Positions 38,004-46,369 of a DNA stretch of 53,920 nucleotides are shown piece after piece. The stretch spans positions 1 through 53,920 of the forward strand of contig PXUB01000047.1 of NCBI GenBank assembly GCA_003009755.1. The letters are read 5' to 3'. Each line of letters begins with the position of its first letter. Position 1 is the stretch's first letter. The DNA is from Thermoplasmatales archaeon SW_10_69_26 (GTDB lineage: Archaea; Thermoplasmatota; SW-10-69-26). The notes beneath the pieces are model-generated. The model was given only the letters and a program-made list of their open reading frames with translations, did no database searches and was not told where the DNA came from. Position numbers and translations under genes: made by a program.

Positions 38004-38951
38004 TCAGGCCACGGCTTTCTCCCGGCGCTGGGGCTCGTGGCCTCCGTCGCCGATGAGGTCCGCCAGGGCCTCGTCGATCGACGCGAAGCGGACGGTGAAC
38101 CCGGAACCCTCCAAGCGTTCGGGCACGACCCGCTGCGAGGCGAACAGCAGATCGGCGGCCTCGCCGTAGAGCAGCTGCAGGGCGAACCGTGGGACGGGGA
38201 GGTTGGCCGGCCGGTCGAGCACGTCCCCGATGGCGCTGGTGAGCTGCTTGTTGCGGATCTGGGTCCCGGCCACGAGGTTGAACGGGCCCTCCAGGCCCTC
38301 GTCGAGGATGTGCAGGATGGCGCGCACCTCGTCCTCCACGTGGATCCAGGGGAACCACTGCTCGCCGGACCCGACGGGGCCGCCCAAGCCCCAGTGGAAG
38401 GGCCTGACCGGACCCACGGGGTTCAGCATCTCGGCCAGGGCGCCCTCCTCGTCGTCGAGCACGATCCCCGTCCGGACGAAGGCGACGTCGGTCGGCACGG
38501 TTGGGTCGTCGGCGATCTCGGCGGCCTCGGCCTCCCAACGTTGGCAGACTTCGGCCAGGAAATCCTCGCCGGGCTCGGCATCCTCGGTCAAGCGTTCGTC
38601 GCCGCGGTCCCCGTAGTAGCCGACGGCGCTGCCGGAGACGAGGTGGTCGATCGATCCGTGCCGGCGGATCGCCTCGACGACGCGTCGGGTCCCTTGCACG
38701 CGGCTGTCGCGGATGGCTCGCTTGTGGTCCTCGTCCCAGCGCTGCCCGACGATCGGGGCCCCGGCGAGGTGGACGACGGCGTCGGTCTCCTCGGGCAGCT
38801 CGAGCGAGCCCTCCTCGTCCACGACCCAGCCGATCTCGTCGGGGCCGGTGGGGTCGCGGGAGACGACCGTGGCCTCGTCGCTGCGGTCGCGCAGGTGCTC
38901 GACCAGGTGGGACCCGATCAGGCCGGTACCGCCGGTGACAGCGACGTGCAT
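38004..38951 (-). CDS. TIGR01777-type NAD-dependent epimerase, copy 1
   Basis: 315 residues, Rossmann fold with TGGTGLIGSHLVEHL, VVHLAGAPIVGQRWDEDHKRAIRDSRV, the YYGDRG active-site region (SGSAVGYYGDRG) and the C-terminal DUF1731-like region (ASQRVVPERLEGSGFTVRF). The family includes bacterial YfcH and cell-division-associated SDR proteins; substrate unknown. It is a tandem paralogue of the gene at 39060, with high similarity throughout. Confidence 0.9.
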   Translation of the reverse strand: MHVAVTGGTGLIGSHLVEHLRDRSDEATVVSRDPTGPDEIGWVVDEEGSLELPEETDAVVHLAGAPIVGQRWDEDHKRAIRDSRVQGTRRVVEAIRRHGSIDHLVSGSAVGYYGDRGDERLTEDAEPGEDFLAEVCQRWEAEAAEIADDPTVPTDVAFVRTGIVLDDEEGALAEMLNPVGPVRPFHWGLGGPVGSGEQWFPWIHVEDEVRAILHILDEGLEGPFNLVAGTQIRNKQLTSAIGDVLDRPANLPVPRFALQLLYGEAADLLFASQRVVPERLEGSGFTVRFASIDEALADLIGDGGHEPQRREKAVA

Positions 38952-39059
38952 GGGTGGGCGTTGCGTGGCGATCGGGCAAGAAGGTTGCCAGCGACTAGCA
39001 GTCTGCGCCCACCGAGACCCTCAAATAGTGGACGCGCCCCGTCCCCTCGCCGCCTGGCC

Positions 39060-40019
39060 TCAGGCGAGCGCGGCTTCGGGTTCTCGGTCGCGCTCTTCGG
39101 GGACAGCGTCCTCCTCGCCGAGCAGGTCGGCCAGCGCCGGCCGGATGTGGGGGTAACGGAACGAGAACCCGGTCTCCTGCAACCGGTCGGATCGGACGCG
39201 CTGGCTGGCGGTGAGGACCTCGGCGACCTCGCCAACCATGAGCCGGAGCGCGAACTCGGGCACCGGGAACGGGGTGGGTCGGCCCAGCGCCTCGCCCAGG
39301 GCCTCGGTGAACTGCTCGTTGCGCACCACGCCGGGCGCGACGAGGTTGAACGGGCCCGAGAGGCCTTCGTCGAGGACGTGCAGGATGGCGCGCACCTCGT
39401 CCTCCACGTGGATCCAGGCGAACCACTGCTGGCCGTCGCCGAGCCGTCCGCCCATCCCCCAGTGGAACGGCTTCACGAAGCCGAACGGGTTCAGCATCTC
39501 GGGCAGCGCGCCGCTTTCTTCGGCGAGCACGGTCCCGGTGCGGATCCGGGCCGGATCCACGTCGACGGCCTCGTGGCCCTCCAGCCGCCGAGCCTCGGCC
39601 TCCCAGACCTGGGTGACCTGCGCCATGAAGTCCTCGCCGGGCTCGGCATGCTCGTCCAGGGGCTCCTCGCCGCGGTCGCCGTAATAGCCGACGGCGCTGC
39701 CGGAGACGACGTGCTGGATGTCGCCGTGCGCCTCGACGGCCTCCACGACCCGCTGGGTGCCCTGCACGCGGCTGCTGCGGATCGCTTGCTTGCGGTTCTC
39801 GTCCCAGCGCTCGCCCACGATCGGTGCCCCGGCCAGGTGCACCACGGCGTCGGTGGTGTCCGGCAGGACCAGCGAGCCCGGATCGTCGGGATCCCAGCCG
39901 ATCTGGTCCCCGCCGGTCGGGTCGCGGGAGACGACGGTGACCTCGTCGTCGCGCGCCCGCAGGCGATCGACCAGGTGCGATCCGATGAGGCCCGTCCCGC
40001 CGGTGACGACCACGTGCAT
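39060..40019 (-). CDS. TIGR01777-type NAD-dependent epimerase, copy 2
   Basis: 319 residues, same architecture and motifs as copy 1: TGGTGLIGSHLVDRL, HLAGAPIVGERWDENRKQAIRSSRV, SGSAVGYYGDRG, WIHVEDEVRAILHVLDEGL. The two genes follow each other on one strand with 108 bp between them. A CCCAATGTTGATG box lies about 30 nt upstream, different from copy 1, so regulation may have diverged after duplication. Confidence 0.9.
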   Translation of the reverse strand: MHVVVTGGTGLIGSHLVDRLRARDDEVTVVSRDPTGGDQIGWDPDDPGSLVLPDTTDAVVHLAGAPIVGERWDENRKQAIRSSRVQGTQRVVEAVEAHGDIQHVVSGSAVGYYGDRGEEPLDEHAEPGEDFMAQVTQVWEAEARRLEGHEAVDVDPARIRTGTVLAEESGALPEMLNPFGFVKPFHWGMGGRLGDGQQWFAWIHVEDEVRAILHVLDEGLSGPFNLVAPGVVRNEQFTEALGEALGRPTPFPVPEFALRLMVGEVAEVLTASQRVRSDRLQETGFSFRYPHIRPALADLLGEEDAVPEERDREPEAALA

Positions 40020-40092
40020 GTGTCCGCATGGTCGCGGACGAGGCATCAACATTGGGTGGCGACGGCGTCGGTCTCGCGACACCTTCTTGACC

Positions 40093-40541
40093 ATGGCGCC
40101 CGCATCGACACGTGCGCTCAATCGCGTCTCCCACGTCTCCATGGTCTTCCAGGACCAGCAGGAAGCGCTCGAGTGGTACACCGAGAAGCTCGGGTTCGAG
40201 GTCGTGGCCGACGAGCAGATGGGGGACCGCGAGGGGCGCTGGTTGACGATCGCGCCGCTGGCGCAAGCCGAGCTCGAGATCGTGCTCGAGCCGCTGGACG
40301 GGGGTCTGTCGGGAGCCCAGGCGGGCGGGAGGGAGAAGCTCGCGGGCCACGACGGGTCGTGTTCGGGACCGACGACTGCCGCGAGACCGCGGGGGAGCTG
40401 CGCAACGAGAGTGTCGAGATCGTGAGCGAGCCCGAGGAGGTGCCCTGGGGCGTCTGGGCCCTCTTCGCGGACCTGTACGGCAACGTGCACAACATCGTCG
40501 AACCCCACCCGACCGACACCGGCGTCCCCGACGTGGCCTGA
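40093..40541 (+). CDS. Glyoxalase/VOC-family protein, frameshifted
   Basis: The first half, from ATG 40093 (ALNRVSHVSMVFQDQQEALEWYTEKLGFEVVADEQ), is a classical VOC N-terminal module. The second half (VVFGTDDCRETAGELRNESV, then WALFADLYGNVHNIVEP) lies in the next frame. The join is at GGG 40354-40356 (GGHDGGTC context); adding one G restores KLAGHDG-VVFGTDD and a single protein of about 149 residues. Metal ligands His8-type and Glu in NIVE are preserved across the join. A sequencing error is the simplest explanation. Confidence 0.75.
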
Positions 40542-40580
40542 GGTGGGCTAGGCTTTTCGTTGCCTGCCCGTTGCCCTCGC

Positions 40581-42413
40581 GTGGACTTCCGAGCCTTGGC
40601 CGAGCGCATGGAGGCCGTCGAGGCCACGCCGAGCCGGCTGGAGATGGCCGAGCTGCTCGCCCAGACCCTGGTCCGGGCCAGCGCCGAGGAGACCCCGCCG
40701 ATCGCGTACATGTTGCTCGGAGGGTTGGCCCCGGAGTTCGAGGGCCTGGAGGTCGGCTTGGCCGAGAACCGCGTGCGCGAGCTGATCCGCACGCGGACCG
40801 GCGCCAGCCAGACCCAGGTCGACGAGCGGATGGCCGAGGACGGCGATCTGGGGCTCGTCGCCGAGCACCTGTGGGCCGAGTCCGAGGGCGGCCAGCGGGC
40901 GCTGGATGCGTTCGGCGACACCGAGCCCGACCCGGAGCTGGCCGTGCGGGACGTGCACGGCCGGTTGGCCGAGATCGGCCGCATCGAGGGCCAGGGCAGC
41001 CAAGAGAAGAAAAAGCGCCACGCGTTGCGGCTGCTCGACCAGGCGACGCCGGTCGAGGCGCGCTACCTCGTCCGGTTCCTCGTCGGCCAGCTTCGGTTGG
41101 GGGTGGCCGACCAGACGCTGCTGGATGGTGCTGCGATCGCCTACGCGCCCGACGAGGCCGTCGATGTCGGCGACGACGGGATGGCGCGGCCCCCCACCGA
41201 GCTCCGGGAGACGATGGAGCGGGCCTACAACCTGACCAGCGACATCGGGGACGTGCTCGGGACAGCGCGCGAGCACGGGATCGAGAGCCTAACCGGGGTC
41301 GAGGTCACGCCGGGCATGCCGGTGCGGCCGATGCTGGCCGAGCGAGGCAAGGACGCCGACGAGATCTTCGCCAACGTCGGCTCGCCCGCCCTGGCCGAGT
41401 ACAAGTACGACGGCCTGCGCATCCAAGCCCACGTGACCAGCGACGGGGTGGAGCTGTTCTCCCGCCGCCTCGAGGACGTGACCGACCCCTACCCGGACGT
41501 CGTCGACCAGCTCGAACAGGCCCTCGACGGGACGGCGGCCGTGGTCGAGGGCGAGGCGGTCCCGGTGGACCCCGAGACCGGCGAGATCCAACCCTTCCAA
41601 GAGATCGCCAAGCGCCGCGGCCGCAAGCACGACCTGGAAGCCGCCATCCAGGAGGTCCCGATCCACCTGTACGCGTTCGACTGCCTGTGGGTGGACGGCG
41701 AGGACCTCACGCGCGAGCCGTTGACCGAGCGACGCCAGCGGCTGGAGGCCATCCTCGGCGAGCACGAGCTCGTCGACGTCAGCTCGGCCGAGCACGTGCG
41801 GGACGCGACCGAGCTCGATCGGTTCTTCGAGGACGCGATGGCCGACGGCTGCGAGGGCCTGATGGTCAAGAAGCTCGGCGACGACAGCCACTACCAGGCC
41901 GGCGCTCGCGGGTACCGCTGGATCAAGTACAAGGCCGACTACCACGCCGATCTCGCCGACTCGCTGGACCTGGTCGTCGTCGGCGCCTGGCACGGCAAAG
42001 GCCGCCGAGCCGGCTGGTATGGCACCTTGCTCGGGGCCGCCTGGGACGAGACCGAGGACCGGTTCAAGACGGTGTGCAAGGTCGGGACCGGGTTCACCGA
42101 CGAGGACCTCGAGCAGTTGGACGAGCTGCTGGACCCGTTGACGCGGGGGGAGCCGGCCCGCCAGCTGGACGTCGACCTCGAGCCGGATGTGTACTTCGAG
42201 CCGGAGGTCGTCGCCGAGATCCACGGCGCCGATCTGACGCGCAGCCCCGTCCACACGGCCGCCCGCGACGACGAGGGCGGGATCGCGCTGCGGTTCCCAC
42301 GGTTCGTGCGCTGGCGCTCGGCCAAGGGACCCCGCGATGCGACGACGGTCGACGAGGTGCGGTCGATGTACTACGATCAACCGACCGTCGACGGGCCCGG
42401 GGCGGAGGGGTGA
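40581..42413 (+). CDS. lig: ATP-dependent DNA ligase
   Basis: 610 residues. N-terminal DNA-binding domain (1-230), adenylation domain with the nucleophile Lys275 in EYKYDGLRIQAH, motif III SRRLEDVTDPYPDV, motif IV EGEAVPVDP, motif V EGLMVKKLGD and RWIKYKADY, and an OB domain to the end. It seals nicks in replication and repair. The GTG at 40581 lies about 25 nt after a GGCTTTTCG box, consistent with a leaderless start. Length is typical for archaeal Lig. Confidence 0.97.
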   Translation: MDFRALAERMEAVEATPSRLEMAELLAQTLVRASAEETPPIAYMLLGGLAPEFEGLEVGLAENRVRELIRTRTGASQTQVDERMAEDGDLGLVAEHLWAESEGGQRALDAFGDTEPDPELAVRDVHGRLAEIGRIEGQGSQEKKKRHALRLLDQATPVEARYLVRFLVGQLRLGVADQTLLDGAAIAYAPDEAVDVGDDGMARPPTELRETMERAYNLTSDIGDVLGTAREHGIESLTGVEVTPGMPVRPMLAERGKDADEIFANVGSPALAEYKYDGLRIQAHVTSDGVELFSRRLEDVTDPYPDVVDQLEQALDGTAAVVEGEAVPVDPETGEIQPFQEIAKRRGRKHDLEAAIQEVPIHLYAFDCLWVDGEDLTREPLTERRQRLEAILGEHELVDVSSAEHVRDATELDRFFEDAMADGCEGLMVKKLGDDSHYQAGARGYRWIKYKADYHADLADSLDLVVVGAWHGKGRRAGWYGTLLGAAWDETEDRFKTVCKVGTGFTDEDLEQLDELLDPLTRGEPARQLDVDLEPDVYFEPEVVAEIHGADLTRSPVHTAARDDEGGIALRFPRFVRWRSAKGPRDATTVDEVRSMYYDQPTVDGPGAEG

Positions 42414-42466
42414 GGACGCCGAGCTCCGGGGCCGACCCCGCTCGTCCCGAAGCGTCCTTCACGAAC

Positions 42467-42477
42467 ATTTTTAAAAA
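42467..42477 (+). promoter_or_regulatory. TATA box of moxR and its leader frame
   Basis: ATTTTTAAAAA is the most AT-rich box in the window, centred 26 nt before ATG 42498 and 66 nt before the moxR GTG. Confidence 0.65.
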
Positions 42478-42497
42478 CGGGGAGACTCAAGAGTTCC

Positions 42498-42554
42498 ATG
42501 GTTGACGGGCCCACGCCCGCGACCGGAGGACCCCCTCGTGGCAACGCAAGGTAG
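42498..42554 (+). CDS. Possible 18-codon leader frame overlapping moxR start
   Basis: MVDGPTPATGGPPRGNAR, ATG at the predicted transcript start and stop 14 nt inside moxR, in a different frame. Its body contains the moxR ribosome site GGAGGA. It could couple or limit moxR translation. It may equally be chance, since GC-rich DNA is open by default. Confidence 0.25.
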   Translation: MVDGPTPATGGPPRGNAR

Positions 42555-43551
42555 CCAAGCCCGACGCACGTACGGTGGGATCGACGACACGGGCGAGCTG
42601 CAGAACGCCGTCGACTTCGTCTCGACGAAGGGCCAGAAGATGATCGACGAGGTCGGCAAGGTCATCGTCGGCAACCGACCGTTGCTGAAGAAGATCTTGT
42701 ACAACATCCTGTCCGGCGGGAACATCCTCTTCGAGGACTACCCCGGCACGGCCAAGTCGTTGATGGCCAACATGTTCTCGCAGGCGTCGGGCGCGGACTT
42801 CCGCCGCATCCAGTTCACGCCGGACCTGCTGCCCAGCGACATCACGGGCATCTACATGTACAACGAGAAGACGCAGGAGTTCGAGTTCCGGCCCGGTCCG
42901 GCATTCACGAACTTCCTGCTGGCCGACGAGATCAACCGCGCGCCGCCGAAGACGCAGGCGGCGATGCTGGAGACGATGCAGGAGCGCCAGGTCACCGTCG
43001 AGGGGACCACGCACCAGCTCACGCGGCCCTACGTGGTCATGGCCACCCAGAACCCCGTCGAGCAGGAGGGGACCTACCCGCTGCCCGAGGCCCAGATGGA
43101 CCGCTTCCTGATGAAGCTCAGCGTCGGGTTCCCCAACCACGAGGAAGAGGTCGAGGTGCTGCGCCGACGCGTGGACCGCCAGTCCGACGATCCCGAGGTC
43201 GAGGCCGTGTCCAGCCCCGAGGAGATCGTCAAGATGCAGGACGTCATCGAGTACGTGCAGATCGACCACGCCGTGCTCGAGTACATCTCCGAGATCGTGC
43301 AGCGCACGCGCGACGAGCCCCGCGTCGAGGTCGGCTCCTCGCCGCGCGGCTCCGAGGCGCTTTTGGCCCTCTCCCGAGCCCGCGCCGCGTTCCACGGTCG
43401 CACGTACGCGACCCCGGACGACGTCAAGGAGCTGGTGCCGGCCTCGCTGCACCACCGGCTCATGCTCAAGCCCGAGCCGCGGATCAAGGGCGTGGACCCC
43501 AAGACCGTGCTGAAGGACATCCTCAAGGACGTCCCGGCACCGAAGGTGTAG
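42538..43551 (+). CDS. MoxR-family AAA+ ATPase
   Basis: 337 residues from GTG 42538, preceded by GGAGGA at a 7-nt distance. Walker A is EDYPGTAKS (Ala in place of the usual Gly before Lys), Walker B LLADEINRAPP, sensor 1 VMATQNPVEQEGTYPLPEAQMDRF, and the C-terminal lid GSSPRGSEALLALSRARA. MoxR proteins act as chaperones that insert cofactors or remodel VWA-domain partners, and the gene is normally followed by DUF58 and VWA genes. None follows here; an insertion element begins 50 bp after the stop. Confidence 0.93.
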   Translation: MATQGSQARRTYGGIDDTGELQNAVDFVSTKGQKMIDEVGKVIVGNRPLLKKILYNILSGGNILFEDYPGTAKSLMANMFSQASGADFRRIQFTPDLLPSDITGIYMYNEKTQEFEFRPGPAFTNFLLADEINRAPPKTQAAMLETMQERQVTVEGTTHQLTRPYVVMATQNPVEQEGTYPLPEAQMDRFLMKLSVGFPNHEEEVEVLRRRVDRQSDDPEVEAVSSPEEIVKMQDVIEYVQIDHAVLEYISEIVQRTRDEPRVEVGSSPRGSEALLALSRARAAFHGRTYATPDDVKELVPASLHHRLMLKPEPRIKGVDPKTVLKDILKDVPAPKV

Positions 43552-43553
43552 AT

Positions 43554-43609
43554 CGCGAGAGACCGCTCGTCATCGGGTACCTCACGGACGAAGAGCGCGG
43601 TCTCTCGCG
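43554..43609. terminator. Long inverted repeat after moxR
   Basis: CGCGAGAGACCGCTC (43554-43568) pairs with GAGCGCGGTCTCTCGCG (43593-43609), 15 bp with a 2-base insertion, loop 24 nt. It starts 3 nt after the moxR stop. Its right arm contains the first eight bases of the IS left inverted repeat, so the element appears to have landed on, or grown from, this hairpin. Confidence 0.5.
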
Positions 43610-44649
43610 AGGGTGCTGAACGGGACCTCTCAATAGACGTCTAACCGTTCGCGGACAACACCTCGGACGAGCACCTCTATCCCCGAGTATGCCCAACGAC
43701 GACCTTCCCGGCGTTCTCTCCTTCCTCGAGCGCTTCCCCGACGAGGACACCTGCTGGCACCACCTACGCGATGCCCGCTGGCCCGACGGGTTCGAATGCC
43801 CGATGTGCGGCGAAGACGAGGACTGGATCTTCCTCGACAACCGCAAACGCTGGCACTGCTACGAATGCGGGCACCAACCCAGCATCACCAGCCAAACCAT
43901 CCTCGAGAACACCAACCTCGACCTGCAAACCTGGTTCCTAGCCGCCTACTTGGTGTTCACCACGAAGAAGGGATTCTCCAGCTACGAGCTGGCTCGCAAA
44001 TTGGAGGTCCACCAGGAGACCGCCTGGTACCTCCAACAACGCCTGGCCCTCATCGCCGGGCCCTACGCTCGCCGCTTGTTCGGCATCGTCGAAGCCGATG
44101 AATCCTACATCGGCGGCAAGCGCGACACCGAAACGAAGGGACGAAGCACCGCCAAGGCGCCCGTGTTCGGCGCCGTGGAAGACAAGGACGACTCCGCCGG
44201 GGACTTGGTGCTAAAGCATGTGCCCAACGCGCAGGCCGAAACGATCGACCCCCACGTCGAGGAGCACATCGCCAAGGACAAGGCCACGGTCCGGACGGAC
44301 GGGCTGAACACCTACCGCTATCTGGGCGAGCGAACGGGCGTAGACCACGAGCTCGTGCGCGTTAGCCAACAAGACGAGGAGGCGCACGAGATCTTCCCCT
44401 GGATCCACACGGTCTGGGGCAACCTCAAGCGCGTCCTCAGCGGCGTCCATACGAAGGCCAGCCGGGCCCAACTCCAGGACTACCTGGACCTGTTCTCGTA
44501 TCGGTTCAACCATCGGGCTCAGCTCGCCGAGGGGTTGGAGAAGGCGTTGGGGGCTCTCGTCCAGGCGGGGCGGGTGACGCGTGAGCAGCTCAAGGGCGGA
44601 GCGGCTGCGAAGTTGTATTGAAAGCCCACGGTCAGCACCCTCGCGAGAG
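43602..44649 (+). mobile_element. IS1595-type insertion sequence
   Basis: 1048 bp bounded by perfect 18-bp terminal inverted repeats: CTCTCGCGAGGGTGCTGA at 43602-43619 and its complement at 44632-44649. One transposase gene fills it. I see no flanking 8-bp target duplication (AGCGCGGT on the left, TACGTCCG on the right). The insertion is therefore old, recombined, or bounded differently. The outer ends abut hairpin-forming sequence on both sides. Confidence 0.88.
43689..44621 (+). CDS. IS1595-family transposase (ISXO2-like)
   Basis: 310 residues. An N-terminal zinc ribbon (CPMCGEDEDWIFLDNRKRWHCYECGHQ) is followed by a helical HTH region and a DDE-type nuclease (EADESYIGGKR; TVRTDGLNTY; the last acidic/Asn positions in FPWIHTVWGNLKRVL with the H-N-K pattern). 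This matches the ISXO2-like group of IS1595. The frame is intact, so the element may still be mobile. It is codon-biased like its hosts, apart from slightly more A in third positions. Confidence 0.93.
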   Translation: MPNDDLPGVLSFLERFPDEDTCWHHLRDARWPDGFECPMCGEDEDWIFLDNRKRWHCYECGHQPSITSQTILENTNLDLQTWFLAAYLVFTTKKGFSSYELARKLEVHQETAWYLQQRLALIAGPYARRLFGIVEADESYIGGKRDTETKGRSTAKAPVFGAVEDKDDSAGDLVLKHVPNAQAETIDPHVEEHIAKDKATVRTDGLNTYRYLGERTGVDHELVRVSQQDEEAHEIFPWIHTVWGNLKRVLSGVHTKASRAQLQDYLDLFSYRFNHRAQLAEGLEKALGALVQAGRVTREQLKGGAAAKLY

Positions 44650-44689
44650 TACGTCCGACCGCGACCACCGCTGAGGACGTACGGATCGC
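44643..44689. repeat. Hairpin repeat, copy C, at IS right end
   Basis: Outer arms GCGA (44643-44646) and TCGC (44686-44689); inner arms GTACGTCC (44649-44656) and GGACGTAC (44675-44682). Same layout as copy A, with different but still complementary bases. It overlaps the last bases of the IS. Confidence 0.6.
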
Positions 44690-44736
44690 CAGCATCGTTG
44701 ACCGGTCCCCACCGCGCGGTCCGATGCTGGCGAACG

Positions 44737-45167
44737 CTCGGTCGCCGACCTCCCTCGCATCGACGAGAACGCCGCAAGCGGGTCGAAGAACCCGCCGGGA
44801 ACGACAGGAGCCAGCAGATCGACCGACGATCCCGCCTCAGCCTCGTCGCCAGCAACCGCTCAGACGACGTGATAGGCGTGGCCCCCTGCCTCGGTCCGAA
44901 CAGCTCGGTCGCCGACCTCCCTCGCATCGACGAGAACGCCGCAAGCGGGTCGAAGAACCTGCCAGGAACGACGGAGCCAGCAGATCGACCGACGATCAGC
45001 GCCTCAGCCTCGTCGCCAGCAACCGCTCAGACGACGTGATAGGCGTGGCCCCCTGTCTCGGTCCGAACAGCTCGGTCGCCGACCTCCCTCGCATCGACGA
45101 AAACGCCGCAAGCGGGTCGAACAACCTGCCGGGAACGACCGGAGGCCAACAAATCGACCGACGATCA
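44737..45167. repeat. Three tandem 167-bp repeats
   Basis: Units begin at 44737, 44904 and 45071, each with CTCGGTCGCCGACCTCCC. The first two are full and nearly identical; the third breaks off at about 45167 after GACGATCAG. A period of 167 is not a multiple of three, so it is not a protein repeat. No RNA family or open frame is recognised. It occupies the gap between the IS and the cyclodeaminase-like gene; 45168-45270 holds nothing clear. Confidence 0.85.
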
Positions 45168-45270
45168 GCCTGGGTGCCGGTGGCGCCGTACACGACGACG
45201 TCTCGCTCGGCCGTGGGTCCGCCGAGCCCGCGAGCCGGGCAAGGGGGGTGCCCAGCCCGGCCAGGTGGCC

Positions 45271-46269
45271 TCACCAGGGGCGGTCCATGCCCTCGCTGGC
45301 CGGGGTCCACGCGATCGTGGACCCCAGCTCCTGCTCGCGGGCGCGCTCGCATAGCATCGCGCCGGCGGCGACGGTCTCGATCCCGGTGCCGCCGCTGTCG
45401 AACAGGGTGACGTCCTCGGGGCTGGTGCGGCCGGGGGCGACGTCGGCGACGACGGCGCCCAGCTCGGCGTGGACGTGGTCGGCACCGATCAGGCCCTCCT
45501 CGCGGGCTTGGCGGAAGGCGCCGGCGTCCTCGTCGACGCGGGCGCGAAGATCGGGCACGTACACCGAGCGGGCCACGGTCCGGCCGTCGACCTCGCGTCG
45601 GCGAGGGTGGTACCGGCCCATCGCGGTCACGTGCGTCCCCTCGCGCAGGTCCCGGTCGTCGAACACGGGCTCGCCGGACCTGGTCGCGGTGACCACGATG
45701 TCGCTGGCGACGGCGGCCTCGACGTGATCGACGGGTTCGACGTCGAGGCCCAGCTCGCCGGCGGCGTGCCTGGCGAAGGCCTGCCGGTGCTCGCGCGTGG
45801 GCGAGAACACGCGGACCTCGTCCAGATCGCGCACGACGTCGATCGCCTGCAGCTGGCCCCAGGCCTGGTTGCCCGAGCCGACGAGGCCCAGCGTGGCGGC
45901 CTCGGAGCGGGCCAGCTCGTCCACGGCGACGGCGCTCGCCGACCCGGTCTTGATCGGGTTCATCGAGGAGCCGTCGATCAAGGCCAGCGGTTCTCCCGAG
46001 CGGGCGTCGAACAGCGGGAGGAAGAACCAGCCGTCCGAGGAGCCGAACCCGGCCGCGTACATGTAGCCACCCATGGCGCCGGTGTCGGGCAGGATGGCGC
46101 TGTAGCCGGTCAGCATGCCCGGTGGATCCTCGCCCTCGAGCCTCGTGCGGGAGCGGGCGGGGGCGGCTTCGCCGCGCTGGCGGTAGCCCTCGCGCACGGC
46201 GTCCACGTAATCCCGCGGATCGGCCAGCTCGTCCACGACGTCGGCCGTGATCAGACGGACCTCGCTCAT
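45271..46269 (-). CDS. Ornithine cyclodeaminase/mu-crystallin family enzyme
   Basis: 332 residues. The dinucleotide-binding core LGLVGSGNQAWGQLQAI, the substrate loop GGYMYAAGFG, the ALIDGSSMNPIKTGSASAVAVDEL segment and VPDLRARVDEDAGAF are family signatures. Members include ornithine cyclodeaminase and archaeal alanine dehydrogenase (Ala + NAD to pyruvate + ammonia); the two cannot be separated here. It is divergent from the type III PKS gene, with about 100 bp between starts. Confidence 0.9.
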   Translation of the reverse strand: MSEVRLITADVVDELADPRDYVDAVREGYRQRGEAAPARSRTRLEGEDPPGMLTGYSAILPDTGAMGGYMYAAGFGSSDGWFFLPLFDARSGEPLALIDGSSMNPIKTGSASAVAVDELARSEAATLGLVGSGNQAWGQLQAIDVVRDLDEVRVFSPTREHRQAFARHAAGELGLDVEPVDHVEAAVASDIVVTATRSGEPVFDDRDLREGTHVTAMGRYHPRRREVDGRTVARSVYVPDLRARVDEDAGAFRQAREEGLIGADHVHAELGAVVADVAPGRTSPEDVTLFDSGGTGIETVAAGAMLCERAREQELGSTIAWTPASEGMDRPW

Positions 46270-46369
46270 CGACGGGGAAACACGAGCTTGCGGGTCGTGG
46301 CTTTCGCCTCGCCATCGCGGTCGGTTTCACCCAAGCCTCAAACCGATGCCCGTCCCTGCTGGGGCGGGC

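Noticed and set aside
43594-44657. 8-bp target duplication of the IS
   Set aside because: AGCGCGGT on the left and TACGTCCG on the right do not match.
44737-45167. CRISPR array or protein repeat
   Set aside because: Units are contiguous with no unique spacers and the 167-bp period breaks any reading frame.
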